Shown piece by piece: positions 1-8,884 of a stretch of DNA of 64,000 bases. Positions within the stretch are counted from its first letter, which is position 1; every line of letters begins with the position of its first letter. Under the pieces are notes generated by a model. It was given only the letters and a program-made list of their open reading frames with translations. It ran no database searches and was not told where the DNA came from. Location: NCBI GenBank assembly GCA_948146395.1, contig OX411549.1, positions 21,894,990 to 21,958,989 of the forward strand. Reading direction: 5' to 3'. This stretch comes from Fragum whitleyi. Taxonomy: Eukaryota > Mollusca > Bivalvia > Cardiida > Cardiidae. Position numbers and translations under genes: made by a program.

Positions 1-485
1 TAAACTTCAAAAAAAAGAAATACTCTTAACTGTAATAAAACTTTCCTTTCATTTCTGTGGTTTTTGAAATCGACCCTCTGTCCTTTGACCATTAATCAGA
101 CCTTTATTTTATAGACATCCGACGCTGACCCTTCCTTTACCGACTGATAAGGCTTTCAGGGTTCATAAAATATATATACGTGTCTATTCTATATTATTTC
201 ATAATAATACAACAACTCTCACTAAGTCATGTAAAGTTTCTTTTTTTGCCAAGTATATGTTGAGGGTTAATGATACTATTGAAAACGTTTTGTTTGTTTA
301 TTTTATACTAATTTATTTTAGTTCGATTGCGACGAAAGCTTCAGCTTATAGATTCGATCTGGAACACCCAATCTTGATGTTTTCACGTCCCCGAGAGAGA
401 GAGGCAGTGGTTTAAACCCACTGCTACCCATTTTTACAGCCGGGTGAACTGGTGCTGGCTATTAAGTGTTTTGTCCGTCAACACA
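1..485. other. No gene seen; contains one copy of a short dispersed repeat
   Basis: Positions 98-175 (CAGACCTTTATTTTATAGAC onward) resemble 3130-3213, including ACATCCG, CGACC/TGACCCTT, ACCGAC and TTCATA landmarks, so this is a diverged two-copy repeat of about 80 bp. The rest is AT-rich and unassigned. Equivalent stretches open every unit. Confidence 0.5.
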
Positions 486-561
486 CCTCGGCGTTAGTGG
501 GGCTCGAACCACGAACCTCCAGGTCACAGGTCGAGTGCATTTACCACCAGGCCACCGAGGC
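486..561 (-). mobile_element. tRNA-like SINE head of a second family, minus strand, unit 1
   Basis: On the minus strand the segment opens CCTCGGTGGCCTGGTGGTAA, a good box A, and later has GGTTCGAGCCC, a good box B; CCTCGG and CCGAGG at the ends can pair like an acceptor stem. The T stem and anticodon stem are imperfect, so it is not a functional tRNA. The body beyond 486 is unclear; a short palindrome (GCAGTGG...CCACTGC, 404-424) follows on its 3' side. Confidence 0.65.
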
Positions 562-765
562 AGACTTGTTCGTTTGAGTTGGGGGTTAACGGTCGTTTTA
601 ATAGTTGCCAATCATATCGCGGCGGCAGGGGAATCTTCACCAGAATACAACTATAGGTATATCGCTTTCGGGCCTGAAGCCGACATTCAGCATTGGTTAT
701 AATTATCCACCCATTGGTTTCGGAAAGCTTCGGAAAGGATAATTGCCGCCCTGGGCTCCATAAGA

Positions 766-1357
766 GTTAGTAACATCGTGAAATGGTATTGGTCTGAATC
801 AAAACCATTCTAGAGCGCTTACTTAGTGCTCCATTCATTCCAAACACTCTATCAAACGATTCAAAAGGCTCCGAAATCATTTTAAAAGATAAGATCAACA
901 ACTACATTCAAGAAAGATGTAGCTAGAAAAATCGCGATAACACTGGCATAATTGGAATTGAAAGCGTCTAAACGTTTCTTGAAGAAAAAGGGATGTATTT
1001 TTAGAACTTGTAAGTATATTTTATTAAAGGGGTGGGGTGTGTGTGTGTGTGTGGGGGGGGGGGGGTAATAGATATTGCTTATTTCGTTGATCCGGAACAA
1101 AATTACCAAAATTGGATGACCTCCCTTTTATTTCACTCGAACGAAATTGATTGAGTGCGATGAGAGTGAGTTTTGAGTGAAATTAAACTGAAGCTATATT
1201 CATTTTACAGGTAGATGTTGATCTTATCTTTTCTAGTGATTTTGGAGCGTTTTTGAATGGTTTGAGTGAGTGGGTGGAATGAATGAATAGATCGTTGAGC
1301 GAGCTATTTAGACTAGTTTTGATTCAGATGAATGTCAATTTCACACTGTTACTAACT
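766..1357. mobile_element. Element family A, copy A1 (foldback form)
   Basis: The termini GTTAGTAACATCGTGAAAT and (reverse complement of the right end) GTTAGTAACAGTGTGAAATT define the family. In this copy the inverted homology runs far inward: about 766-970 and 1195-1357 are long imperfect reverse complements, including the GGAATGAATG and GAGCGCT motifs. The loop holds a GT/G microsatellite. Other copies: 12895-13485, 25018-25607, 37142-37726, 49268-49866, 61402-61986. Confidence 0.7.
1029..1065 (+). repeat. GT/G microsatellite, unit 1 (37 bp)
   Basis: GGGGTGGGG followed by a GT run and a long G run inside element A1. Its length separates the array units. Confidence 0.9.
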
Positions 1358-1660
1358 GTAACTGTAATTTTCCGTCACTGACCATAACTCAGAGAAAAAC
1401 ATGAGCTCGTAGTCTGCCTTTTATCGCCTAGCAGGGGCGTTGATAGGCCATGGCATAAATTGAAAAGTTTACTTTTTCAGTATGTTGGGTTCTTTCAAAA
1501 GTAACTGTTCTAACCTAAAGATCCTTAAGAATCAATGTTCTTGGCAAAAGTGAACATATTTCATTGTTGCGTTACCAAAACCGCCGCTTAACTTCAGCTT
1601 GTCCAAGCTTTTTGGGTTTGGTTACCCACCGACAGTTTATAATGCATACTATCTATAAAA
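1358..1660. other. Unassigned spacer between A1 and FB1
   Basis: About 300 bp with no open frame, tRNA-like box or inverted repeat that I could recognise. Unit 2 has a private substitution here (near 13569). Confidence 0.4.
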
Positions 1661-2059
1661 TAGAGGATAATCGTTTGTTTCAGTGTAAGATCGATTTTTA
1701 TTTCGTTGAGTGAACAACAAACGCTATATTTTCACGAGTGGCAGAGCCACGAGTGAAACTATAGCTTTCGTTGTTCACGAAATGAAATATAAATCGATCT
1801 TACACGAAAAACAAACGATTATTCTATTTCTTTAATGCAAAAACGAGACAAAATGGGAATTTTCTAGGATACTTTTTCCGTAAAGCGCCATTTTGCGCGA
1901 GATTGCTATGCAACGTTCATTGTGACGTCACTTATTTCGCCCCGCATAGATGACGTCAGATAGGATGAAATGCACAAAAGCGGGGTATAAGTTTTTGATA
2001 ATTTCACTGCTTTTGCGGTGAGTTTATCAAGTGATAATCTACCGTTATTTCTCGATAAA
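1661..2059. mobile_element. Foldback element FB1
   Basis: Two arms of about 75 bp (about 1664-1738 and 1745-1823) form a nearly perfect inverted repeat centred on GAGTGGCAGAGCCACGAGTG, with outer ends GATAATCGTTTGTTT and AACAAACGATTAT. The right flank continues with two TGACGTCA palindromes and a hairpin (TTGATAATTTCAC with GTGAGTTTATCAA). The same arrangement recurs at FB2, so arms and flank form one element. Other copies: 13789-14187, 25911-26309, 38030-38428, 50170-50568, 62290-62688. It has no coding capacity. Confidence 0.7.
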
Positions 2060-2360
2060 AGCTGGAGTGAAGATGCTTAGGTGCTTCAACAATGTTGTGT
2101 GTCAAAAAACATAGAAAAAACTAATTTCGACAGATATCGTAGACTTGTCAGACGTTTCGCAAACATGCTTATCAAATTTCTGAATGGATTCAAGGAAACT
2201 TTTTTATTAGCTTAGATCATAGTTCATTTTCTCAAAAGACGCCAAGAAAGTCGGAGTAAGGAATTAATCGGTTAGCGAAAGAAGGTAGATAAATACAACT
2301 ATTTGTACTCGAAAAAGTAAAATGAGTTATCTTCCCTGATTCTTAAATCATTTTTTCCAT
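2060..2360. other. Unassigned spacer between FB1 and the minus-strand SINE
   Basis: AT-rich, with no coding or repeat feature recognised. Confidence 0.4.
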
Positions 2361-2641
2361 TTGATTGATTGTTTGTTTGAATGGGGTTTAACGCCGCTAT
2401 CAAAAGTCACACAGTTATATTGCTGCGCCTGGAGAATCCTCAAATGGATTCCGGTGTTTCCCACGCCAGTACTACCATTGCATCCTTTCCTAACCTCAAG
2501 CTGCTAACCCACAAAGGTATACGTTTTTTTAACCCATTGGTGGGAAACAGAAATCGGAAAGAATGAATGTCGCCGTAGGGGATCAACTCGGGACCCTTTG
2601 AATGACAGTCCGATTAAGTACCACTGTACTATGACGGCGGC
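2361..2641 (-). mobile_element. tRNA-derived SINE, minus strand, unit 1 (diverged relative of the 9594 SINE)
   Basis: Read on the minus strand it begins GCCGCCGTCATAG and aligns throughout with the plus-strand SINE at 9594, including CTCATTC-like, CTAGGAAAGGATG-like and GCGGCGT segments, and ends in a CAAACAATCAATCAA tail. Box A is degraded (ACAGTGGTACTTAAT) and box B reads GAGTTGATCCC, so it is probably transcriptionally dead and older. The 61-residue open frame crossing it has no gene-like features. Confidence 0.75.
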
Positions 2642-2645
2642 TATA

Positions 2646-2790
2646 TTTTGGCTCAGTGGTTAGTGCATTGGAATCGTTAAAAATAAGTAAATATTACTTG
2701 TCCGCGTGGGTTCAACACCGGCTTTCGTCAGTAATTTTCAGCTATGCTTAAGTTTCGGTCAGTTTGTTTGTAAGATGGGGGCTCGTACGG
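2646..2790 (+). mobile_element. tRNA-like SINE fragment, third family, first of two direct copies
   Basis: TTGGCTCAGTGGTTAGTGCA resembles a box A and GGGTTCAACACC a box B. The part after box B (CTTTCGTCAGTAATTTTCAG and onward) is repeated about 350 bp downstream at 2992-3121. It starts head to head with the minus-strand SINE ending at 2641. Other copies: 14774-14918, 26896-27040, 39015-39159, 51155-51299, 63275-63419. Confidence 0.55.
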
Positions 2791-2991
2791 GAAAGGCCAG
2801 TGAGCCATTTATGTCGGCATTGTACCGACTTTGTTAGTACATGAAGCACATTACTGCCCATATACGCTTATCGTCATCAATATATGACAACTCTGTAGGG
2901 GGAGTGTGTTATGGGAGACCACTCTCACCACTGTCCTGCATAGCTTCATTGGTTTAAATAGAATGTCTAATACCTGAGTCAGGGAAGATTT

Positions 2992-3121
2992 TCTTTGGCT
3001 TATTGGCGCATTGGACATGTATTTACCAATAATTAATATTACTTGCCCGGATGGGTTCAACACCGGCTTTCGTCAGTAATTTTCAGTTATGCTTAAGTTG
3101 CGGACAGTTTTGTATATAAGA
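2992..3121 (+). mobile_element. tRNA-like SINE fragment, third family, second direct copy
   Basis: It matches 2646-2790 from a degraded box A (TTGGCTTATTGGCGCATTGG) through the same box B and tail, with about one change per ten bases in the clearest part. Other copies: 15120-15249, 27242-27371, 39361-39490, 51501-51630, 63621-63750. Confidence 0.55.
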
Positions 3122-3720
3122 CCAAAAATGAAACCTTTATCTTATAAACATCCGCTGTCGACCCTTTAGCAAACCGACCGAAATTACTTTCAAGATTCAT
3201 AGGTTATTTACATGTATTTTGTTCATATTTTTTCAAAGCGATTCTTCAACCCGTTATAAGCCATTCAAAGCTTTTTGGTGTGCTTAGTCTTTAACGGGGG
3301 GACCGCCTAAACACACACTCACAAAAGAAACTGAAGAAGTGTCGATGATACCTAAATACTTTCTTATAATATCTAAGGCTGCTGAAAAATTGATATTACT
3401 CACTTGATGCTTTTGTCAAAGAATTTGTTATCACAAACTAATTACATCATTTGCGTTATCCGATGAAGTTACCTGTAACAATGACGTCGCAAAGGGACAA
3501 CGTTAACGAGGCGCACGAATTGAACAGTTGTCGAACCAGAATGATTTTTCTTTAGAATCGTCCATATTTTAAGGGGTAAAACACACCGACCAAATTGGAA
3601 ACAAAACAAGCCAAAATTTAATACTTTAAATAGTACTTAACACATATTCATGCATATCTGTATATGTAATCGTTTCGAGTAAAAGTGCATAATATTTGAT
3701 AGGTTTACCGTTCCAGCCCG
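3122..3720. other. Unassigned region with the second copy of the short dispersed repeat
   Basis: 3130-3213 is the partner of 98-175. The rest has no gene-like frame. Unit 1 has a private substitution at 3477. Confidence 0.4.
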
Positions 3721-3918
3721 TTTTACGAAACTTCTTACGCAAAAGATAATCGTAAGTCAAAATCAACACTTGAACCTGGTGTTTTCATTCGTTGTTATAT
3801 TCTGCCTTTTAAAGACGATTCCACTGACATGACGCATGACAGAATTCCGTAAATTAGCTACTACTGTAGAGGCATCTTTGACTTGCGCAAAACAATGATC
3901 GTAAGTTGTTTCGTAAAA
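3721..3918. mobile_element. Small inverted-repeat element, 198 bp
   Basis: The ends TTTTACGAAAC and GTTTCGTAAAA sit in 19-bp arms (3721-3739, 3900-3918) that pair at 17 of 19 positions. There is no coding capacity and I saw no clear target duplication. Other copies: 15849-16046, 27971-28168, 40090-40287, 52230-52427. Confidence 0.55.
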
Positions 3919-4800
3919 TAGACTAAAACAATGTTAACCATTCAGCACTCAACAGCCAAGCGTAGGCACACGTAGACGGTACGTTTGTTTAATATATTAA
4001 CTTTCGTAAGATCCATAGGTTTGTGTGATGTCATTGGATTGTTTTAGATAAATTACAGCAATACTCCAATAACATTCAAACAAGTTTTCCAACAAAGAGA
4101 GATTTCAATATGCGCATAGGTGTGTATGCTCTTTTTGGTGAATACTATGATATCGATTATTGTATGGAATCAACAATACAGTACTGATTCAATCGAACTT
4201 TGGACGTCTGATGTTCATGACGTCATTTATTTTGCCCCGAGACGATGTACATGCCTTTATTAAATCTAATATGAAACAAAGCGCTTGTATCTGATTTGGA
4301 TGGTACATTTATTGATAGAAGCTTGTAGTTTCTATTGGTGCTATTTTGTTTGTCGTCGGTTTTCTATGGGGGAAAATATGAAAAAAGTCTCGTAGCTTTT
4401 TGATTGCCCCTCGTATACTTACAATGATCAATAAACATTACACTATCCAGATAGTTTGTTCTCACGTGATGGGTGTAGGTAGATTTTACGCGGTGAGCCG
4501 TGAAATCAACTTTTTACCGTTAGATTCTCGTGCCATTTGTTCGAAATAAGTAAACCAGGTTAAAATAATGCATTGAGAAAGTTTAAAATTTACCTTTTAA
4601 ACCAACGTTACTGCTTGTCTTAAAACGTAAGGTTCACTCAAACATGTACTTTCATGATTGCAGTGAAGGGACCAGGCTAAATTCCTATCACTTGCTTTTT
4701 AATTATACCCGATTTACCCATGATAATAGACTCAGCGCCTACGTCAGAGCTGAGTTTACAAAAGACACATATAAAGCATTTGTCAATTATAAACAAACAC
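3919..4800. other. Largest featureless stretch of the unit
   Basis: About 880 bp without a recognisable open frame, tRNA-like box or long inverted repeat on either strand. It contains a single TGACGTCA at 4218-4225. It lies downstream of the C1q gene's poly(A) signal. Confidence 0.4.
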
Positions 4801-5163
4801 AATTAATATTGTGAAATATACAAGTTAAATGATACTGAAATGATTTAGAATGAGTGTGTGGTGCGAGTTATGAATGAAATTTAAGGGAAATAATGCATAA
4901 CACTTATTTCGTCCAATTGGACGAAATAAGCGACATTTAATTACGTTTTTATCAAATATAAGTCCTACTTCAAACGCTACAGAAGCCAATAAAATCATCA
5001 AATGATATTACTTTCCTTTTTAACGCTTTTGAAGCGTATTAAACGATTTGGAGCTTTATTAATGGACTGAGTGAATATTTGAAATGAATGAATGGATCGA
5101 TGAGTGAGCGATATAGCAAAGTTTTGATCGGGGTGAATGTCGACTTCACGATGTAAGTAACTG
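4801..5163. mobile_element. Element family A, copy A2, next to the C1q 3' end
   Basis: The left end is diverged (TAATATTGTGAAATATACA); the right end reads CGACTTCACGATGTAAGTAACTG. It shares the GAATGAATGGATCGATGAGTG block with the other family A copies. It contains a perfect 28-bp palindrome (4903-4930) and ends about 16 bp before the gene's poly(A) hexamer. Other copies: 16929-17291, 29051-29413, 41170-41532, 53310-53672. Confidence 0.65.
4903..4930. repeat. Perfect 28-bp palindrome
   Basis: CTTATTTCGTCCAA is followed at once by its exact reverse complement, with no loop. It lies inside element A2. The copies in units 3, 4 and 5 are perfect; unit 2 has A-to-G at 17043, next to the centre of the palindrome. 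Confidence 0.85.
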
Positions 5164-5178
5164 TTGGCATGCATCTGT

Positions 5179-5184
5179 TTTATT
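5179..5184 (-). promoter_or_regulatory. Polyadenylation signal AATAAA of the C1q gene
   Basis: On the minus strand AATAAA begins about 10 nt after the TGA stop (5197-5195), implying a very short 3' UTR. It is the first such hexamer after the stop and lies in the narrow gap between the coding end and transposon A2 (ends about 5163). The same signal is at 17307-17312, 29429-29434, 41548-41553 and 53688-53693. A second AATAAA lies inside A2 at 5055-5060. Confidence 0.6.
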
Positions 5185-5194
5185 AAGGTATCCA

Positions 5195-8100
5195 TCAATG
5201 ACGAGTTTGTTTGATCAAAGCCCCACTGAAAGATGTGTCACCATCGTTATTGTATACACGGCTCCATCCCCCACAAGCACCAAGATTAACTTTGTCCCCT
5301 TTAGACAGCATGAGATAGACAGACGCTCCCGCCGTAGTGTACGAGTTATCATTGTATGTTCTACCAAATGCAACATTAGAACCATTACGTTGAATTCTGC
5401 AGTAAACGTCATGTTTTCCTTTTGAGGCTAAGTTGAAGAGGAACAAATAGAGTCCGTCTGTGAGACAGGTAAAGATGCCGGTATCTTTGTTGTAACCGTC
5501 TCCAATATTGGTGGTGACCGTTTTAAAGATGGGGACGCCGTTAAGCAGAGACCGTGTTGGATTTGTTACGGAGAAGGCGACAACAGGATCTGGAAATAGA
5601 ATAAGCCTTTGCGCGACATTTCCAACAATTTGACATTTTCAATAGGTGCTAGTAGATAGCAGCCTAGGTATAGACATAAAGAAGATTGCCCAATTGTCTA
5701 CAATTTCAGACAGGGCGCTCAGCAAGGACGTAGCTCTCATTACGCTCTTTACGCATTTGCGTAATACAAATAAATCCTCTTTCGAAAAAATCTCGTTTAT
5801 GAATATTCATAACATCGAAACTACAGCTTATTCAAGCTGTAGTTACGATATTTGATTATTCACGTACACCCAAACGCTTGGATGGAAGGCATTAGTCTTT
5901 AGTCACAGTCCACATATCGCCTTTATCTTGTATATTCTTTGGTGGTCGCCTCAAAATGAGTAAAAAAAAATCAGAATCCTAGCTACGCCTATGCTCAGTG
6001 AACACTCTGGTCAGACTGTGCAGATGCACGGACTGGCCAGAGCCTTTGCTTGGAGCACATTTGAAATTGTTGTATATGTTACGCACACGCTAAAATGTTA
6101 TCATAAAAAGCTTTCAAAGTCAGTCCGAAGTAATTCTTAGCGTGAATTTATTTGGGAAAACAGGGACTCTCGTGTATATTAAGGGTCTGTGGGGAAAATA
6201 AAAATCCATATTTTACCATCTTTTTATTGGCGGGTCGATACCAATGACACTTAAGGTAGTGGACCCGTAATAGTTTTGCAACTTCTCGGTAGTAATTAAC
6301 TTTAACAGAGTTAACCGAGGTTTCCTAATGATTTTCATTAGGAAACCTTGGTTAACATTGTAAAAGAACATTTGGTCCGAAATGCTGCGGAACTATTACG
6401 GGTCCACTACCTTAACCCTTGTCACGATATACCTCCTTTAACATTAAATAAAAAAAAAACGCAATTAATCTGCAAAAAAGATATCTGCAAAAAGATGCGT
6501 GGTCGTGGAGCTGAATGAAAAAGCAAATCGATGTTTCGCGACCATAGAGTCGTAACTTCATATGATTGTAAGTTGTAAATACGACGTACAAGTCGTCCAT
6601 TAACGAAAACTGATTAGGCAAGAATGGAGGAAAATGACAGAGCTCAACAGTGAAATCTTATGTAAATGATTAATTTGATTAGTGATAAGTAATTTTTTGC
6701 TTGATAGCCTCGATCTACACGTCAACTTAGTGTCCACGCAAAATAGTTTGAAATAATGAAAATTAATGAACGTTCATGCCATTTTCTATTATTTTCTTGA
6801 ATTTCTGAGTAACACTACCCCCTTATCTTCAAAGATAAAATGCTACAATGAGCTGTACTTTCACAGAATTTGTACTTACCACATTGCATGCCGTATTTTC
6901 AAAGTAGTTTAGAGTTAATTACATCGTGAAATTGACAAGGTGAATTATTTCGGAATGATTTAGGAATGAAATTGAATGAGTGTGAGGAGCACGTTTTGAG
7001 TGAATTTAATGGGAGGTTATCCTATATAGCAAATTTTGTTCAGGGTGAACAAAATTTGCGATATTGTTACCTCCCTTTAATAAAAAAGTGCATACAAGTT
7101 CTGTGCACAGCTTCAATTTTTTTCAAGAACCTATGTGGCGCTAACTATTTGAATTATATCAGTGAAATCGCGATTTTTCTCTGTCAAAATTAATTTTGAA
7201 GGATGTTGTTAATCCTATATATTCCAATGGGTTTGATCGTTTTTGAATGGTTTGAGTGAGTGTTTTGAGTAAATGAATGGAGCGCTGAGAGAGCGATTTA
7301 GAATGTTTTTGATCTGAATGATTGTCAATTTCATGATGTAACTAATTGTACTCATAAATACAGTTTAGAACATCGTCAAATTGACAAGATTAATGGTTTT
7401 CGAGTGCTTTTGAAATTTGATTTCCATAAATAGCTTCTTATTTCTTCAAAAACCAATCAAACGCTTATAGTTTAAATTATGTCAGTGAAATCACGATTTA
7501 TTTCTAGCTATATTTACTATGAATGTAGTTGTTTATCTTATATGAGCCTGTGCGTGACATTTCCAACAATTTGAAACATTTGCGAGGTGACAAATGCCCA
7601 ACTGCCTAGCTACTCACAGACAGTCATTAGAAGATTCGCTGTCTGTCTAAATACTCTTCGGACCTTACAAAAAGCGCAAAGTGAAGACCCTGGACAGACT
7701 GTGCAGATGCACAGGCTGGCCAGAGTCTTCACTTGGCATGCTTTGAAATTGTTGGAAATGTCATGCACTGGCTCATATTTTTTTAGTGATTTCAGAGCGT
7801 CTTTTTATTTTAAATTATGGTTAGAGTGAGTGTTTATAATGAATGAATGGAGCGCTGAGTGAGCAAGTAAGAATGGCTTTGATTGAGATCAATGTCAATT
7901 TCACGATGTTATTATTTGTAGCTAGATTTCTTTATCTTTTTATATGATCGCCATGTCAAATTGCAAGATTTCTGTGCAAAATCTGGTTCTTGTTTCACAA
8001 AGTGGCAGATTTGCGTGATATTTGGCCCTATTCGTCCTTATTTAAGCTTACATTTCAAACTAAAACCCAAGTGAAGCAAAATATTATCTCAAAAAGTATT

Positions 8101-8518
8101 TCGCGCATGCATCTTCTTAAAATAATAAAATTAAATTACCCTTGGTTTTATTGTTCAGTACTTCCAAAGCATTGTCAACTAATACCAGTTTTCCAACCGC
8201 CATTTCCGACAGAACGTTGATATCTTCTCTTCTCTGCTCTTGTTCTTCTCTCAAAGTATTTTCTAAATCGTCCTTGAAGGCGTCAAAATCCACCAATACT
8301 TTAGTTTTAAAATCTTTAATTCCTGCAAGCTCTTTCAAGACTGTTTCTCGAATTGCTTTCATTTCTTCCATCATTTTCTCAACTTTCTGCTCAGTTCTGA
8401 GCATTGCCTCAAGTGATTTCATCTCATAATCAAATTTCGAACACACTGGTTCAGCCGGCAATTCTAAAGCATTGCTGCTTGCGATAAAGATCAGATACAT
8501 TACTTTATAGAGCTCCAT
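5195..8518 (-). CDS. Secreted coiled-coil C1q-domain protein, unit 1; exons 8518-8140 and 5589-5195
   Basis: Two-exon gene encoding 257 residues. Exon 1 starts at the ATG at 8518, in good context (GGA-ATG-G); the open frame extends further upstream but holds no other ATG. Residues 1-17 form a signal peptide (hydrophobic VMYLIFIA core). Cys26 precedes a charged, heptad-like stalk at about residues 30-120 rich in Glu and Lys, with Leu, Met, Ile and Val at core positions; this suits oligomerisation. Exon 1 ends AAGG|GTAATT and exon 2 begins after TTCTATTTCCAG, both in phase 1, giving Asp127. Exon 2 encodes a C1q/TNF-like domain (residues 131-253) with AFSV at the start, FTC, GLYLF, a second Cys in VYCRI, RNGS, a KGD turn and the terminal TSFSGALI strand. 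There is no collagen repeat. Possible N-glycosylation sites are Asn123 and Asn195. Family knowledge: bivalve C1qDC proteins are soluble lectin-like recognition molecules. The ligand is unknown, and a 5' untranslated exon cannot be excluded. Confidence 0.9.
5602..6093. mobile_element. Non-autonomous inverted-repeat transposon (MITE family M), larger copy, in the C1q intron
   Basis: The ends are imperfect inverted repeats of about 30 bp: the left reads GCGCGACATTTCCAACAATT and the right, reverse-complemented, is closely similar. Near the right end is a hairpin with CTGTGCAGATGCAC that is also present in the smaller family M copy at 7543-7775. The middle (about 5740-5990) is unlike the smaller copy and contains its own hairpins, for example ACTACAGCTT pairing with AAGCTGTAGT at 5821-5844, so it may be an insertion. 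The left end is only about 11 nt from the C1q acceptor AG. Other copies: 17730-18221, 29852-30343, 41971-42462, 54111-54602. Confidence 0.7.
6251..6415. mobile_element. 165-bp MITE with perfect 25-bp inverted repeats ending in TTAA
   Basis: The outer 25 bp at 6251-6275 and 6391-6415 are perfect reverse complements. Each end begins with TTAA, which could be a piggyBac-type TTAA target duplication or simply the outermost part of the repeat. Inside, an almost perfect palindrome (GTTAACCGAGGTTTCC against GGAAACCTTGGTTAAC) makes a second stem. It lies in the C1q intron. Other copies: 18379-18543, 30501-30665, 42620-42784, 54760-54924. The superfamily is inferred from the TTAA alone. Confidence 0.75.
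6416..6913. other. Intronic stretch without identified elements
   Basis: Part of the C1q intron. It holds a poly-A run near 6450 that is two bases shorter in unit 2, a short palindrome ATGAACGTTCAT (6769-6780) and nothing gene-like. Confidence 0.4.
6914..7347. mobile_element. Element family A, copy A3, in the C1q intron
   Basis: The left end GTTAATTACATCGTGAAATT pairs with the right end TTTCATGATGTAACTAATT. Its interior has an inverted repeat with 14-bp arms at 7029-7042 and 7046-7059, framed by GGGAGGT (7011) and ACCTCCC (7070). It is the least disturbed copy and the best guide to family structure, about 430 bp. Other copies: 19040-19473, 31164-31597, 43283-43716, 55423-55856. Confidence 0.7.
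7363..7917. mobile_element. Element family A, copy A4, interrupted by a nested MITE
   Basis: The left end AACATCGTCAAATTGACAAG and right end GTCAATTTCACGATGTTA fit family A. It begins only about 16 bp after A3 ends, so the two stand in tandem. The family M MITE (7543-7775) splits it. Other copies: 19489-20043, 31613-32167, 43732-44286, 55872-56426. Confidence 0.7.
7543..7775. mobile_element. MITE family M, 233-bp copy nested in element A4
   Basis: Terminal inverted repeats of about 37 bp begin TGAGCC and end GGCTCA, with a few mismatches, and are flanked on both sides by TA (7541-7542, 7776-7777), as expected of a Tc1/mariner-type target duplication. The interior folds into a hairpin (AGTGAAGAC...GTCTTCACT) with an inner CTGTGC/GCACAG stem. 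Removing it rejoins the two halves of element A4, so it inserted later than A4. It encodes no transposase. Other copies: 19669-19901, 31793-32025, 43912-44144, 56052-56284. Confidence 0.8.
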
Positions 8519-8884
8519 TCCGACAGGACCTGACTGTAAGCCTTGAAACACTAACGCTGTTTAGCAGTACGTTGCCTAAATGTCGGTAGTTCATACTCCT
8601 CTACAAAAGTTGTGTGACACTTTCAGATACATAAAGATAAAAAGTAGTTCTATGATGTATAACAGGGAAAAACACTCCTGAAAGTGACAAAGTAAATGAT
8701 ATTGGATTGTTTACGGTACAAACTTGGCAGAGTGAGAGGAGAAAATGAAACTTATTGAAGAAAATATAACATCGATATTTTTTCCCTATTAGAAGCAATA
8801 ATCGATATTTTATAACCCCCCCTTTTTTTTTTTAAAAAAAATCATTCCTTTATTTTAGTGTCCTCAGGGACCAAGCAAACACTT
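8519..8884 (-). promoter_or_regulatory. Upstream region of the C1q gene with a candidate TATA box
   Basis: A TATAAAA stretch lies at 8814-8808 on the minus strand, about 290 bp before the ATG, with two ATCGAT motifs just downstream of it. If it is the TATA box, transcription would begin near 8780 and the 5' UTR would be long or contain an intron; several CAG acceptor-like sites occur before the ATG. Next to the TATA is a C/T then A homopolymer tract (about 8815-8840) whose length differs between units. Unit 1 has a private substitution at 8800 just beside the ATCGAT. The promoter assignment is tentative. Confidence 0.35.

Noticed and set aside
486..561. Functional minus-strand tRNA
   Set aside because: Boxes A and B are present but the anticodon and T stems are defective; it fits a SINE head better.
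466..702. 78-codon frame found only in unit 1
   Set aside because: It arises from one private substitution at 467, lacks an ATG start, and crosses a SINE head.
4998..5198. Minus-strand 66-codon frame downstream of the C1q stop
   Set aside because: It lies within transposon A2 and past the poly(A) hexamer, with no domain or splice support.
5198..5425. Plus-strand frame opposite the C1q exon
   Set aside because: It is a shadow of the C1q coding sequence on the other strand.
6966..7193. 75-codon plus-strand frame in the intron
   Set aside because: It runs through the inverted repeat of element A3; this is transposon sequence with no transposase motif.
8142..8429. Plus-strand serine-rich 95-codon frame
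   Set aside because: It is the antisense shadow of the coiled-coil exon.
8519..8551. Extending the C1q protein 11 residues upstream
   Set aside because: The first codon there would be GTG, not ATG. The ATG at 8518 has strong context and directly starts a signal peptide.
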